A stretch of DNA of 64,000 nucleotides from Alviniconcha marisindica (Eukaryota > Mollusca > Gastropoda > Provannidae). Of this stretch, positions 36,546-48,779 are shown in pieces. The first letter of the stretch is position 1; each line of letters starts with the position of its first letter. The notes below the pieces were generated by a model. It was not told the origin of the DNA and searched no databases. It worked only from the letters and a program-made list of their open reading frames with translations. The translations under genes were made by a program, and so were the position numbers. The stretch covers positions 800,001 through 864,000 of the forward strand of contig JABMCL010000882.1 of the NCBI GenBank assembly GCA_018857735.1. Direction: 5' to 3'.

Positions 36546-36659
36546 CTTCTCTCTCAATATCTTTTTTCAACCCCCCAGGATCCCTACCCCCCCCCCCCCC
36601 CCACACACACACACACACTTTCCCTCCCCATCTCTCTCAGAAAGAAAAGGAAAAAAGTG

Positions 36660-36782
36660 CATATAATTCTCCAGTTTTGATTTCCTGGGGTGACCCCAAT
36701 CCTCTCACTTAAAAAGAAAGAAAGAAAACTATAAAAGTTCACATATAATTTTTAAGTTTTGATTTTCCGGGGTGATTCCCGG

Positions 36783-36827
<45 letters not shown>

Positions 36828-37200
36828 ACTGTCTCTCTCTCTACCCCTTCTCCCCTCCCTCTCACTCTCTCCAAGAGAAAAAAAAGTAATTTTCCGATCT
36901 TGAATTTCCGAGGCGACATCCCGACCGTCCAGCTTCCCTTTTAGAACAGTGTCTGTTGTTGTTGTTGTGAGTCGGCCTTTGTGCTAATATCTTCACCATT
37001 GAAAAATAAAAATAAAATCTCTCTCCCCCCTTCCCCCCCTCTCTCTCTCTCTCTCTCCCGCCGTCCCTCTCCCCCGCTCTCTCTCCCTCTCTCTCAAAAA
37101 AAGAAGAAGAAGAAAAAACTGTAATTTTCCGATCTTGACGTCCCGACCGTCCAACTCCCCCCTTCGAACAGTGTCTGTTGTTGTTGTTGTCTGACACTGA
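36660..37200 (+). repeat. Dispersed duplicated blocks with CT tracts
   Basis: GTAATTTTCCGATCTTGA then CCCGACCGTCCA and AACAGTGTCTG plus (TTG)n occurs at about 36886-36966 and 37121-37190. Two looser relatives lie at 36660-36790. The blocks are separated by CT arrays. Confidence 0.7.
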
Positions 37201-37668
37201 CGACACGATACAGACGAGGCCTCTAGCAGATTCCCACTCCGCACTGAATCGATTATCCCGGTCTCCCCTACGTCAGCAGTGACAGGTTCCTTATCCTGTC
37301 GTGTCCCAATCGGGTAGCAATGACGTTCACAGATTTTTTGATTTTGTTTTAACTAAGTGTGGTATGTATTGTTTGTGGGGGTTTGTACACTGGTTTACCG
37401 TTTTTTGTTTGTTTTTAAATTATTTTTGAAAAACTAATTTTAGTGTGTTTGTTGGCTGGGTGTATTTTTTTAATTGGCGATAATTTACGGTCGTCTTGTT
37501 CTTTTTGTTGTTGTTTTGTTTTTTGGTGTAGTGGGGTAGGGGGAAATTTGTAATAACGTCTGTATTGTTTGTTGTTTACACACTGTTTTTGTTGTAAACC
37601 TAGGGTATGGTTTGGAGAGGTGCGAGAATAGAAACTGACCCCGTACATATTTATTAATTTATTATAGT

Positions 37669-37669
<1 letters not shown>

Positions 37670-37736
<67 letters not shown>

Positions 37737-37918
37737 ATTTTGCTGTTCCTGTATGTTTATTACTATTCATAGGGGTAGTGTTATACTTTATTTGTTTGTA
37801 TATTGTGTTTAAATATTAATCGAGTTTGTAAAGTTTTGTTGTTTTTTGTTTTCATATAATTGTTAGACAGGTCTAAATGAACCTAAACTACAATCCTTGG
37901 AAAATAAAGTTTTCGAGT

Positions 37919-37955
<37 letters not shown>

Positions 37956-38003
37956 CTCTCTCTCTCTCTCCTTTTTAACGCAAAGTTGACTGGCGTCCCA
38001 TTA

Positions 38004-38044
<41 letters not shown>

Positions 38045-38598
38045 CCCCTCCCTCTCCCTCTCCTAATTCCCCCTCCACCGTGACAGATACAGCGCATTGT
38101 GAAACCGCACACTGTTCGCTCTGTAACCAGGTCACACGCAGTACCCTAAAGCACAGTAGGTAAAAAACAATGGACTCTTTGACCGGCAGCTCTGCAGACG
38201 GACCGACGAACAAATGATCGGGCGAGCACACCACAGGTCTGCAGGACTGATTATTCAGCACACACTTGCTCCTGTAGGGTGCAGGGGGCACACACGTCCC
38301 TCTCTCTCTCTCTCTCCTTTTTTCTCCTCCTCTCTCTCCTCTCTCTCTCTCTCTCTCTCAACCCCCCCCTCTCTCCCCCCCCTCTCTCAACCCCCCCTCT
38401 CTCTCCCCTCTCTCTCAACCCCCCACCTCTCTCCCCCCCTCTCTCTCTCCCCTCTCTCTCTCCCCTTTTTCTCTCTAAACCCCCCTTCTCTCTCTCAACC
38501 CCCCATCTCTCTCCCCCCCTCTCTCTCAACCCCCCCCCCTCTCTCTCCCCCTCTCTCCACCCCCCCCCCCATCTCTCTCCCCTCCCTCTCTCTCTCAA

Positions 38599-38634
<36 letters not shown>

Positions 38635-38712
38635 CCCTCCTCTCTCTAACCCCCACCTCACCCCCTCTCTCTCGTCTCTCTCAACCCCCCCTCTCTCTCT
38701 CCCCCCACCCCC

Positions 38713-38753
<41 letters not shown>

Positions 38754-38755
38754 CC
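37670..38755 (+). repeat. CT and CTCTCAACCCCCC arrays
   Basis: (CT)n at 37672-37735, 37921-37970 and 38012-38042. A block at 38297-38755 repeats CTCTCTCAACCCCCC at variable spacing. The 197-codon frame is a translation of this. Confidence 0.92.
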
Positions 38756-39834
38756 CGCCCCGTTTCCTCCTCCTGACACACGCACCTGTGAGCGTGACGT
38801 GATGTAAGCTGTCGGGTTTTTCCGTCAACCGCAAAGCACTTGTGACCGAGTCGGGCAGTCCGGTCATGCAATTGATTCCTTTGGTTCAGCCACAAGGGGA
38901 TTTTGCAACCGTCCCGTGGTATAACCGGACGTCGGGACGGCCTGGGGGAGGAAAACAAAAAAAGGGAAGAAAATTATTTTTATTTTATTTTTAAAAGAGG
39001 GAAGGAAAATAAAAAGGGAAGAAATAAAGAAAAAAAAGCGGGGGGGGGAAAAGAAGAAGTCTCTTCCCTCCCTCTCTCCCGCCCTCTGTTTGCGGATCGA
39101 TAGACTCGCACCGACACCGAGTGCAAAAGCAGTGCCAGCCGTTGTGGGGACGAGGATCGCACCGTTCCAGCGCCACGCTCCGTTGAGTCTTCATTGTGCT
39201 TGCTGGCCGTGTGATGCTAATCGCAGTGGTTTGTTTCATCGTTGGTCAGCGGTGGGTGCCGTTACACGGGTGTGTGTAGCTGTGGAATCCACTCAGTCAG
39301 GCGTGTAGTTCTGGAATTTCCATTTTTTGACCCCCCCCCCCCCCCATTTGTGTGTTTTTTGAGAGAAAAGGTTATTTTTTTTACGCCTGTCCAGAGTTGT
39401 GTGTGTTTTTATATATATAATATATATATGGGGGGGGAGAGAGAAAAGAAAAGAAAAAGAGAGAGAGGAGAGCACAACAAGAGGATCGAGTAAACATTTT
39501 AAAACAAATCGAGAACGGATGCGGAGTGAGATTTCAACCGGGCAGAATTTTATGCCGGCATGGACAGGCAAGCAGCCAGTTTGACGGCGGAATATCGGTT
39601 TCATTGACTGTGTGTCACCGGCCAGGAATTCGCCGTGTGTTAGTAACAGAAGAGGATTTCATTGAGGGGGCCCTTAGAGTTCCAGGCGTACCTGTGACCT
39701 CCACTACTACTCAGAAGGAATACTGCGTCTGTATATATGCCATGCTGAGCACTGCTTACTGTGCTAGTACTAGCAGTAGTTAGCAAAGACCTTCGTAGCA
39801 TAAGGAGCACTTACACGGCTACTGCCAAAATCCG
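38756..39834. other. Unassigned sequence
   Basis: A/G-rich runs at 38945-39060 and a short TA tract at 39408-39428. CpG is moderately high near 39080-39200. No gene is recognised. Confidence 0.4.
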
Positions 39835-40008
39835 AGTTCAGGGGCTGTGTGAAAGTCGAGGTGGCCGTCCTGGTCCAGGCCCAGATAAGCCTTACGGTTT
39901 CTGTGAACGTAAAGCACCATTGAACCATGCACACGCATTGGTCACAGTTTGTCCCGAATACGTCAACCGACATCCGAGGACATTAAGATCCACATCATCA
40001 TCATCGTA
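39835..40008 (+). repeat. Repeat family B copy
   Basis: A near-complete copy from GTTCAGGGGCTGTGTGAAAG to GAGGACATTAAG, ending in (ATC)n. Confidence 0.8.
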
Positions 40009-40364
40009 CTGCCAAAACGTTGCTGCCAAAACTTGCTGTTAAAACTAAGTGGTACACTTAGTTGTAATGATTCATAGTCCGTGCTGCTGTTACCAGTGCT
40101 GCGTAGAACTACCAAGTTTTTCATTGGCTCACCAGCTGACCCTCCTCGGCTTTCGTCTCGAGCCTTTTTTTTCTTTTTCTTTTTTTCTTCTTTTTTCTTT
40201 TCTTCATTAGCGCAGGGTCGTGATAAGAATGGGATCGTGACCTCGCGAAACACAACTCCATGCTAAGTAGGTCACCAGGACGTCATTCGACATAAGCGGA
40301 CGTCATTGCTTCAGACTCGATAGAAGTAGGCCACAGACACGCACGCACGCACGCACGGACGGAC

Positions 40365-40415
<51 letters not shown>

Positions 40416-40590
40416 GGGTCTTCACGTTTTCCGACTGGGTCATGACCCGCAGTCAGATGTGGCTGAAGCGGCAGTGAGACTGAGAGGAGTGTCGCACGTT
40501 ACCTTTTCCTTTGGACCAGCTGGAGAAGCGGTACGTGTTCAGCTTACGCGAAAGAGGTGATTAACTGCAGGGCTGGCAGTGGTGACGCCC

Positions 40591-40621
<31 letters not shown>

Positions 40622-40669
40622 ACACCCCATGTACGCACGCAAGACCACCAGTTTTTTTTTACTTGTCCC

Positions 40670-40707
<38 letters not shown>

Positions 40708-40760
40708 ACACACACACACACCCAAAAAAACAACCAAAAAGGGAAGTCAACCCACAATTT
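40009..40760. repeat. Unique DNA with CA microsatellites
   Basis: CGCA/CGGA units then (CA)n at about 40354-40414. A C run then CA lies at 40590-40625, and more CA at 40673-40720. Confidence 0.85.
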
Positions 40761-41088
40761 CAAAAAAAGGTTGGGGTGGGGGCTTCGCCGGGATAACAAT
40801 GACCTTATTTATAAAAATGTATATATGTGTGCACATGCTATTTTTAACAACAACATGTGCCTACCTGTGCTTCCAGTTTTCTGTGCTTCGTGTTTCTGTT
40901 TTGGTCCCGAGACACGGGGGTGGGGGAGGGAGGGAGGGAGGAAGTTTGTTTGTTGCAAGTGTTCACTGTGTGACCCACCTGGACGGGAAGTTGGAGCTGT
41001 CAGACTTGTTTCACCAAACTTCGTATAGTTACGCGCTTTACCTACATATATACAATCTTTCGTACGATACTTACAGAACAGTAACGGG

Positions 41089-41850
41089 TAAGTGGACCGT
41101 GGACACTGTTCTGTCTTCTGGGATTCAGTTGATAATCTGTTGATAATCCGATCGGTAAATGGACCGTGGACACTTCTGTCTTCTAGGATTCAGTTGTTGA
41201 CAATCTGATCGGTCAATGGACCGTGGACACTTCTTTCTTCTGGGATTCAGTTGTTGACAATCTGATCGGTCAATGGACCGTGGACACTTCTTTCTTCTGG
41301 GATTCAGTTGTTGATAATCTGATCGGTCAATGGATCGTGGACACTTCTGTCTTCTGGGATTCAGTTGTTGACAATCTGATCGGTCAATGGACCGTGGACA
41401 CTTCTTTCTTCTGGGATTCAGTTGTTGACAATCCGATCGGTCAGTGGACCGTGGACACTTCTGGGATTCAGTTGTTGATAATCTGCTTGGTAAATGGACC
41501 GTGGACACTTCTGTCTTCTGGGATTCAGTTGTTGATAATCTGAACGGTAAACGTCAAGCAACTGTTGTCTGTGAAAGGACAGTGTTCTGTGTTCTGGGAT
41601 TCAGTTGGTGGTGATCTAAATAGTAAATGTCGAGGACAGTGTTCTCAGTTCCTAAGATTTAGTTGTTGATGGTATGAACAGTAAGCGTCAAGAACAGTGT
41701 TCTCTGTTCTTGGATTCAATTGTTCATCATCTGAGCAGCAAACTTCGAGGACAGTGTTCTCAGTTCCTGAAAATTAATTTTTGATGACCCGAACAGTACG
41801 CGTCAGAAACATTGTTCTCTGTTCCTGGACTCAGTCGTAGGCCGTAACAG
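41089..41850 (+). repeat. 57-bp minisatellite
   Basis: GGACCGTGGACACTTCT, then TTCTGGGATTCAGTTGTTGA, repeats with period 57 (41161, 41218, 41275 and so on) to about 41560, then decays. Because 57 is a multiple of 3, 19-residue repeats stay open on both strands. Probably not coding. Confidence 0.88.
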
Positions 41851-41966
41851 TTTATTATTGTTAGCTTACTAGGAAAAAAGGAAGGAACGTTTTGATGAAC
41901 GTGCCTTTTCTGTGCCCCTCTCCGAGTCCCTTTTCTCTGTCTCGTATAACCCGCGATGGTGATACA

Positions 41967-42128
41967 GAGCTTAATGTCCTCGGATGTCGGGTTGACATGT
42001 TAGGGCCAAACTGTGACAATGCGTAAGCATGGTTCAGCGTTGCTTTACGTCCACAGAAACTGTAAGGCTCATTAGAACGGGGAGCCCAGGACGGCCACCT
42101 CGACTTTCGCACAGCTCCTGAGCTCTGA
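41967..42128 (-). repeat. Repeat family B copy
   Basis: A reverse near-complete copy from TTAATGTCCTCGGATGTCGG to CACAGCTCCTGAGC. Confidence 0.8.
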
Positions 42129-42180
42129 TAACCAGCGCAGTTTACTTGGCGTTAAATAGGCTAAACATCTGTCTGTCTCG

Positions 42181-42188
42181 CTGTCTGT

Positions 42189-42228
<40 letters not shown>

Positions 42229-42286
42229 CCCCCCCCCTCTCTCTCTCTCTCTCCCCTTCACACACACACACACACACACACACACC
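42181..42286 (+). repeat. Poly-C run and (CA)n
   Basis: A C homopolymer of about 34 from 42192, interrupted once and continued, then CT and CA tracts. Confidence 0.93.
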
Positions 42287-42434
42287 AGGAAGTTCGTGCC
42301 CGCTGTTAAATTATTGCTCCCCGCAGAAATAGGGCACTGGAAATAGAACCCTTTAAGTGTTGCGAATAATCTTGATGAAAGAAGGGTAAAAAACACACAT
42401 CAACAACAGCCAACAACACCGACACAAACAAAAG

Positions 42435-42630
42435 AGAGAGAGAGAGTGTGTGTGAGAGGGAGAGGGAGAGAGAGAGAGAGAGCGAGAGAGAGAGCGTGCG
42501 TTTGTGTGTCTGTGAGAGAGTTTGTGTGTGTGTCTGTGTGTGTGTGTGAGAAAGAGAGAGAGAGAGTGTGTGTGTGTCTGTGAGAGTGTGTGTGCGTGTG
42601 TGAGAGAGCGAGAGAGGGGGGGGGGGGAAG
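42435..42630 (+). repeat. GA/GT compound microsatellite
   Basis: GA and TG tracts with TGTCTGTGAGAG junctions, ending in a G run. Confidence 0.92.
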
Positions 42631-42689
42631 GGTGATGGTGGTGAGCTGTCTACGTTGTTGCTTGCAGACGGTCTTTGTTCGACTGGTGC

Positions 42690-42950
42690 GCTGCTCTCTC
42701 AGGACGCGACGTATCGCTATCGCACGAAGTCTGGCTGTGTGTGCGACACATGCTGGGCTCGCACTCCCGTGGCCCGGGGGTGAAAGTTTGTTTTGTGGTG
42801 CTCGCTCGCTCGCTCCCCGACAACAGCTGCCGTCGTCGTCCGTGTCATTCTGCACGTACGCTCTCGCTGACAAAGAGAAGAGAGAAGAAGACTATGCTGC
42901 GCAGGCGCGCTTGCGAACGCTGTCCCGGATGCGCGCGCGCGCACACACAC
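42690..42950. promoter_or_regulatory. CpG-rich stretch with NRF1-like site
   Basis: CpG-dense DNA, including GCTCGCTCGCTCGC-type runs, with TGCGCAGGCGC at 42898-42908, one base from the NRF1 palindrome TGCGCATGCGC. It is flanked by GA/GT repeats on the left and a CA array on the right. No transcript start or gene can be assigned. Confidence 0.2.
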
Positions 42951-43019
42951 TGATACACTTAAAGAACAAACGAAAATACCCCCCCCCCAAAAAAAAAAGA
43001 AGAAGAAGAAAGAAACACC

Positions 43020-43275
<256 letters not shown>

Positions 43276-44751
43276 AACCAACCACACACGTGCGTCTGTG
43301 CAATCTCGCGCGCGTGTTTGTGTAATCTGTTTTACGTGTTCACGCCTCTAGGTCTGATTTACGATCTGTGTGGCTCCACTGCTGTTTAATTTAATGTTGT
43401 CCCCGGCCCACCACCTCCATGTGGGTTTGTCAAGATTTCTTTTGAATGCAATACAGCAGTCTAGCGTGGAGTTTCACAACAGTTTGGGTGCTCTTGCACA
43501 AGCGTGAGAATTTTGTTTACCACTACCAGTGTTTAGTTTTTGACACAAAGGTCTAGGCTACACCCAAGAGGATGTCTTTGGCTACAGGGAGGGGCTTGGT
43601 TGTCCTGTTCAGCACCTTTGCTGGTTCGTTTGGCATCCCTCCTCTGAATTTCTATGTTTATGGCATATATTCATAATCAGGTGCCCCCCCCCCCCCCCCC
43701 CCCCCCACTCCCCAACAGAGCTCTTGTGAGTTAAGTAAGTGCAAACTTGTAGTTGCAAATGAAAACAAATTAGCTCATTTGTGAATTTCTCTCACTCACA
43801 CATTCTCTCTGCGCCCCCCCCCCCCCCCCCCCCATCTTTTTCAGTTGTTGGGTTTTAGGTTCACAGAGACTATAAGGACTGCTATGGATGGGGAGCCCAG
43901 GAGGTCCACTTTCCACCTTTCACACATCCCTCCTGAACCCCCCCCCCCCCCCCCACCCCCACAATAGTTTGCCACATGGCCCCAGATCCTTTAAATGTTA
44001 CCAGTCTTTTTCTCCCCCTTCCTGTCCCCTCTATAAAAATCTCTTCCCCCAAATCCAACAAACCATGCCCCCCCATCCACATTCCTTCTCAACACTAACA
44101 GAAGGAAGGAGAGAGAAAAATCCCCCCCCAGAAAATCACAAAACAGGTGCGAAAAGACATTAGCATTTTGGTGTAATCCTGGTGTACATAGATGTTTAGA
44201 AGATGAGGGGTGCGCTGTTTGCCTGTCTCCTCCAGGAGATCCCCTGATAAACAGGCAAAGGTGGGCCACGGGCCCTCAGCATTGCCCAACGAAGACGACC
44301 TTTTTGTGGCGAAATGTTTGGTTTTGTTTTAAAGAAGGAAGCTGGGTTTCGTTCTTGAAGTTCAAGGTTCCAGTACCAAAATGTGACCAGAATGTTTTCC
44401 TGTGACTGCGGAATAGCACCCCAAAAAACAACAGCAACAAAAGCATTTGCAATCAATGTTGAGACACATACAGAGGCTCTGTTTCTCCTCCCATTTCTCT
44501 GCTCCCCCCACCACCACACACACACACACACGTCGATAAATGTTTTTTGGGGTAAAACTCTCAGGTATCAGAGTTTCAGTTTACTTGCCACCTGAGACAT
44601 ACTAGATCAGTTTTTGCGTGTTTGAATTGTGATGGATTTTGAAATTGGGCCCAGTTTAGACAATCACACATTGACTTCCGAGTTTATGATGAAAACTAGA
44701 TTTTGACCCACTGCCTGATAAACTGAATCTTGTTGAGAAATCACACACACG

Positions 44752-44791
<40 letters not shown>

Positions 44792-46291
44792 ACAGACACA
44801 CACAGGGAAACATTTTTTGTTTCCTATTACGAAACTGCCCAGAGTCATTTATTTTTCCCAGGAATTGCGTAGTTTCCTGGCACAGCAATGATCAGCAAAG
44901 CAGAGTGAGGGGTATTGCGTGTGACTGAGTGAGAATTGTATAGGACTCTCAGTGCTATCAATCAGCTCAGCACGTTTACAAATATCAGAGCCAAAAGTTG
45001 AAAGCAAGTATGCAATATATTATTAATAGTCGGGCATCACTGTTTTCCACTGGTGCTGTACAGTTTCTCTGGTGGAGTCGACATTTGACACGAGAAAATT
45101 GCGAAACGCAGAAAAAAGATAGAAAAGGCTGGTGTAACTGTGTCGTTCAGGAAAGGTGGAACAGGAAATGTTGACCACGTAAAAGAAAAAAGAAAGGCTG
45201 AATAGGTTTGAAGGGCACTAACTTTTTTTTCTGACAGTGGCAGATTGTGATTCTTTCCCCCCCCCCCCCCCCCCCCCTCCATTTATGTTGCATCGTTTAC
45301 AAGCTGATACCTTAGTTTTATGCACACAATAGGCTTTTTATGAAGGAAGCAGGACTTTCTTCTCTTTTTTTTTCTTTCTTTCCGGATTTTCTTGGTTGAA
45401 GGTCTTCCAGACATGTATGTGAGCGCATCGAGTCTGCTCAAGAGCAGAGAATAGCACTATATAAAAGCGATCAACAACAACAGACATACATGTGATGCCT
45501 GAAAAATTGATTATGTGCTTTTGTTTCTCTTTCTCTGCCTGTGTTTTGTTGTTGTAGTTGTTTGTTTTTTGAGGCTTCCATCTGAATACTGTAGTTATAC
45601 TGTGGTTTTATGTGATATGGAATGGTGACTTTCTTTCAATAACTGTTTCTTTTATTTTTGTCAAAAATTATTAAAAGGGTAGGATGGGGAAATAGCTGTG
45701 TAGATATCATTACTGCTACAGTGTTGCACATTAGCAGACTGATAAAGTGATATTTATGTGGCATGATACTCTGTTCAAATTGATGCTGAGAGTGAGAAAG
45801 ATGATGCCATCATGCATTATTCCACTGTGCTTACTCGCGTAAATTATGATGTGATTGTTTGCTATAGTGAATAAACCAATCATAAATCTTGATTTTACTA
45901 ACGTGTTTAAATGATCTGTTTGTGGAGGGGGTGTTCTGGGCTAAATGTAAATTATGTAAGGAGCTTGATAGTGGTTAGTAGCTAAACCTGCTTATGTGCT
46001 AGTTTACCAAGTTATGTACAGCATTTTGTTTTACAATTCAGAACTAACACACAAAGTGAGTCAGATACCATCTTTAAGAATATATCTAACATTAGTATTG
46101 AGCCTAGTGTGATTTATTCTTAAGCTATAAAGATGTCTTTGTTTACGGAGGTTGGCGTCATGGTGAATACCATTGTTTGCAAGGATTGAATCTGATGACC
46201 GCAACAGTCCTTACATTGTTCTATGGAGTGCACCTCCCCCCAACCACCACCACCACCACCACACTTTTTTCTACTTCTTTTTATGTCACAG
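43276..46291. other. Non-repetitive sequence 5' of the KDM6A-like exons
   Basis: Ordinary composition, with C runs at about 43683, 43815 and 45260, a CA tract at 44758-44790 and a retroelement-type tail near 45430. I looked for the missing KDM6A exon 4 equivalent here and did not find it. Confidence 0.45.
43850..43945 (-). repeat. Diverged repeat family B fragment
   Basis: GGTTCACAGAGACTATAAGG and GGGGAGCCCAGGAGG match the family with more substitutions. It is the rightmost copy seen. Confidence 0.55.
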
Positions 46292-46394
46292 TTAGAGACT
46301 ATCACAAAACTCGGCACAAAGTCAACAGAATTGCTGAGAAAATTTGTTTGCCGGGGACTCATCAAAAAGTGCCGGTTTCTATGGTAACCAGCAC
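46292..46394 (+). CDS. Possible orphan exon upstream of the KDM6A-like exons
   Basis: A 103-base segment between a strong acceptor (a long T-rich tract ending in TATGTCACAG) and a consensus GTAAGT donor. Its only frame without a stop enters after two bases and reads RDYHKTRHKVNR, then IAEKICLPGT, then HQKVPVSMVTS. It leaves in phase 2, the phase needed to join the exon at 48094. The residues do not resemble the KDM6A region expected there, so it may be an alternative or lineage-specific exon, a non-coding exon or chance. An RFX-like X-box also overlaps it. Confidence 0.25.
46374..46389 (+). promoter_or_regulatory. RFX X-box-like motif
   Basis: GGTTTCTATGGTAACC contains a GTTTCTATGGTAAC imperfect palindrome, 12 of 14 bases as in the RFX X-box GTTGCCATGGTAAC. 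It overlaps the orphan exon candidate at 46292-46394. Confidence 0.25.
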
Positions 46395-46899
46395 GTAAGT
46401 GCTCTAGTACTGTCTCACCTGGCCAGCAGCTGGCCTTCACACCTGGCCGGGGGGGGGGGGGGGGGGGGGGGGAAAACTTCAAAATTTTGGGGGGATGTGT
46501 AGAGAAGTGACCGGTCAAGTCAGTTTTCAGAGAAGGGGGGGGGGGGGGACATTTTCGCTGCGTGTGCTGGTCAGGGATCAGCGGGTTATGACCCTGACTT
46601 CATCCTGTAAAATGATGAGTTACACGCTTGCTCTGCCCCTGATGCGAGTTTCTGTACTGCATTCTCCTGTGGGCTAAGGCGGCGAGTGCCGTGTCAGTCT
46701 GACCAGTCACCTGGGCACCGTGCGCTATTCGAATTCAGATTCAATTGAAACGGTCCTCGAGCATAGCTTCGGGGTTGTACCACTGAAATAGCTTTGGAAG
46801 GTGCAGAACTGAAGTCTTGCACAAAGCCGGCCGATTCTTTTTCTTCTTCTGACTTGGGTTCGAGCTGCAGAATCATTTTGTCGACGTAACGAAAGTTTC

Positions 46900-47000
46900 A
46901 TCGCGGTGGTATATATATATACATGTCCAGAGAATACGCCACGATAATGCCTAGCTCTGTACACCGTCTCGCGGACTGCTGCCCTTTTCGCCTTCGATCT
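46900..47000 (+). promoter_or_regulatory. Candidate TATA-containing promoter
   Basis: A run of alternating TA (about 46908-46922) lies within locally CpG-containing, non-repetitive sequence, followed 450 bases later by the 59-codon ORF at 47374. The TA run is short enough to be either a TATA element or a microsatellite seed. Confidence 0.2.
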
Positions 47001-47373
47001 CACTAGGTCACCACCACTGTTCTCGGTGGAGTGGTCACTTCCCACTCGCCATGTTCTGGTAGGGCGCAGTTGTGGGCCCTTGGTGTACTCTTCAGTGCGT
47101 CATAAAAATCGTGATCTTTTGGCTGCAGTCCGCTCGAGCGAAATCGGGGAGTAAAACTCCAGTTTCTGGTTTTTTGGTTTCGCTGAAAGAGAAGCAAAAG
47201 TTCTGTTTTTGAAATCAGGTGACCGGTTTCAGCTATCGAGCTGTGTGCAGAAGTGGTTCACCCAAACAGTTAACACGCAGTCCAGCTCGAAGAAGTACAA
47301 GATCGTAAGAAGAGTTTGTGTAGCTAGTGCAGGGCTGCACGAGTTGACCTTGCCTCTGCCTCTTGGACTGGAG

Positions 47374-47553
47374 ATGTCTAGCAACAAACGTGTACTTTGT
47401 TTAACCCCCCCCCCCTCCCCCATGAGTAGTTTTGAATTTGATGACTCCCCTCTAATCAGCCCACCCCTCGGCGGTGTGGGGTATATCACAGATGCAGAAA
47501 TAATGGATCTCTCTGCTGTAGATCTAAACCCAGAGCTATCAAGGGTTCTCTAA
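47374..47553 (+). CDS. Possible small ORF, 59 codons, unknown
   Basis: This ATG-initiated frame has G at -3 and ends in TAA. It begins MSSNKRVLCLTPPPSPMSSF, passes through an acidic/serine-proline part (FEFDDSPLISPP) and ends NPELSRVL. It lies about 450 bases downstream of a TATA-like element and about 540 bases before a KDM6A-like exon. The proline stretch is encoded by a C-homopolymer, which could also be a sequencing-sensitive spot. TPPPSP and DSPLISPP look like proline-directed kinase sites, as seen in many regulatory proteins, but I do not recognise the family. It could be a short protein, the 5' part of an unspliced transcript or a chance ORF. Confidence 0.22.
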   Translation: MSSNKRVLCLTPPPSPMSSFEFDDSPLISPPLGGVGYITDAEIMDLSAVDLNPELSRVL

Positions 47554-48093
47554 TTTAAGCCTGGGGTAGATTACAATATCTTTTTTGTGTTTTGTTTACT
47601 GCCACTGTGCCAGCGATTCTGTCTTTCGGATTTGTGCATGTTCACTGAGTCCACTTTCTATTTCGTGCTCTAATAACTTGAAATGACAAGGTATCGACTA
47701 ACATATTTCACCCTGATACTATGATAGTTTTATTACCATCATGGTAGCTGGACATTATCTGCCGGCTAACCAAGAACCTATCTATAAGCCCTCCCCCCCC
47801 CCCCCCCCCCCCCCCCCCCCTGTCTCACATACACACACTCTCTCTCTCTCTCACACACACATACACACACGCACATGCATCTTTAAATGTTACTGTTTTC
47901 AGCAGTGTCATAGGGTATAGTTTGTCTTTTAGGTTTACACAACTGCAGTACTAAATCATTATGTATTATATACAATATATTTGACATAAATTGATTTCAT
48001 TGTGAAATAAGTTATACTTAGTCTTTTCTTACCAAGTATAATTTCTTTCTGAACACAGTTTGTAATCATCACTTTGCTTGCTATGTTTTTCAG

Positions 48094-48214
48094 GTCTGTG
48101 AAGCTGTTTTACCAGCTGCTGTACCAGAATCGGGCTTTCCTGAGAACCAACGAAGTACATGTGCGACTGGGCTTAATGTTCAAAGTCCTGAAAAATTATG
48201 AGGGAAGCTTGAAG
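48094..48214 (+). CDS. KDM6A: KDM6A/UTX-like TPR exon (equivalent of human exon 5)
   Basis: This exon belongs to a KDM6A/UTX-like protein, the nuclear JmjC demethylase that removes methyl groups from histone H3 lysine 27 and works in the COMPASS-like MLL3/4 complex. Its first base completes a codon begun in the previous exon. It then encodes 40 residues, including the hallmark RLGLMFKV and a terminal YEGSLK, which align gap-free to human residues of about 149-188 (about 21 of 40 identical by my count from memory). It is preceded by a pyrimidine-rich stretch ending in CAG and followed by the donor GTAAGG in phase 0. The exon carries part of the N-terminal TPR array, a protein-interaction surface, not the catalytic domain. 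The preceding exon, expected to end in the equivalent of AFQW, was not found. A diverged KDM6 paralogue is the main alternative. Confidence 0.9.
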
Positions 48215-48779
48215 GTAAGGAATTTGTGTATACATATATATGTGTATACTGAATGTATACAGTATGTATGTATTAGTACTACCATGTGTATGTTGCGTGA
48301 AAGAAGGGGGGGGGGGGGTTATGTGTAAAAAGATTATTAATGTTGATGTAAACATAAATGTTCAAAACTCGACTGAATGAGTTCTGTCGTGATGATGAGT
48401 TGATTGTTAAAGGTTATTAAAGTAAGAGTTTATAGTATTAGTAAGCTTGTTAATGATTATTAAATAAAGTAACAGTTTCTAGTAAGCTGATTGTTAAAGA
48501 TCATTAATGCAACAGCTTCTTGGTAAACCTGCCTTTAAAGTTTAAAGAATATTAAACTAAAGCCAAAAAATGTAGCTTTACATTTAATTTATAATTTTTT
48601 ATAGTGAACTAGCTTTCGGCTACCATCAGTGGTAATGCTAGCAGCTTTTCATATTCATGAATTAATTTTTTTAACCATATGTGACCTTAGATTGATTATT
48701 GACACTGAATAGGTTGACCAGTGACCCATTTGTGTAAGTTACTTTGCATGAACATTTTTGTGTGTGTTTTCTTTTTCAG

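Noticed and set aside
36108..36557. 149-codon minus frame
   Set aside because: Its first third is RERERE from a CT tract. The rest is not recognised.
38214..38807. 197-codon + frame and its antisense
   Set aside because: Translation of CTCTCAACCCCCC arrays.
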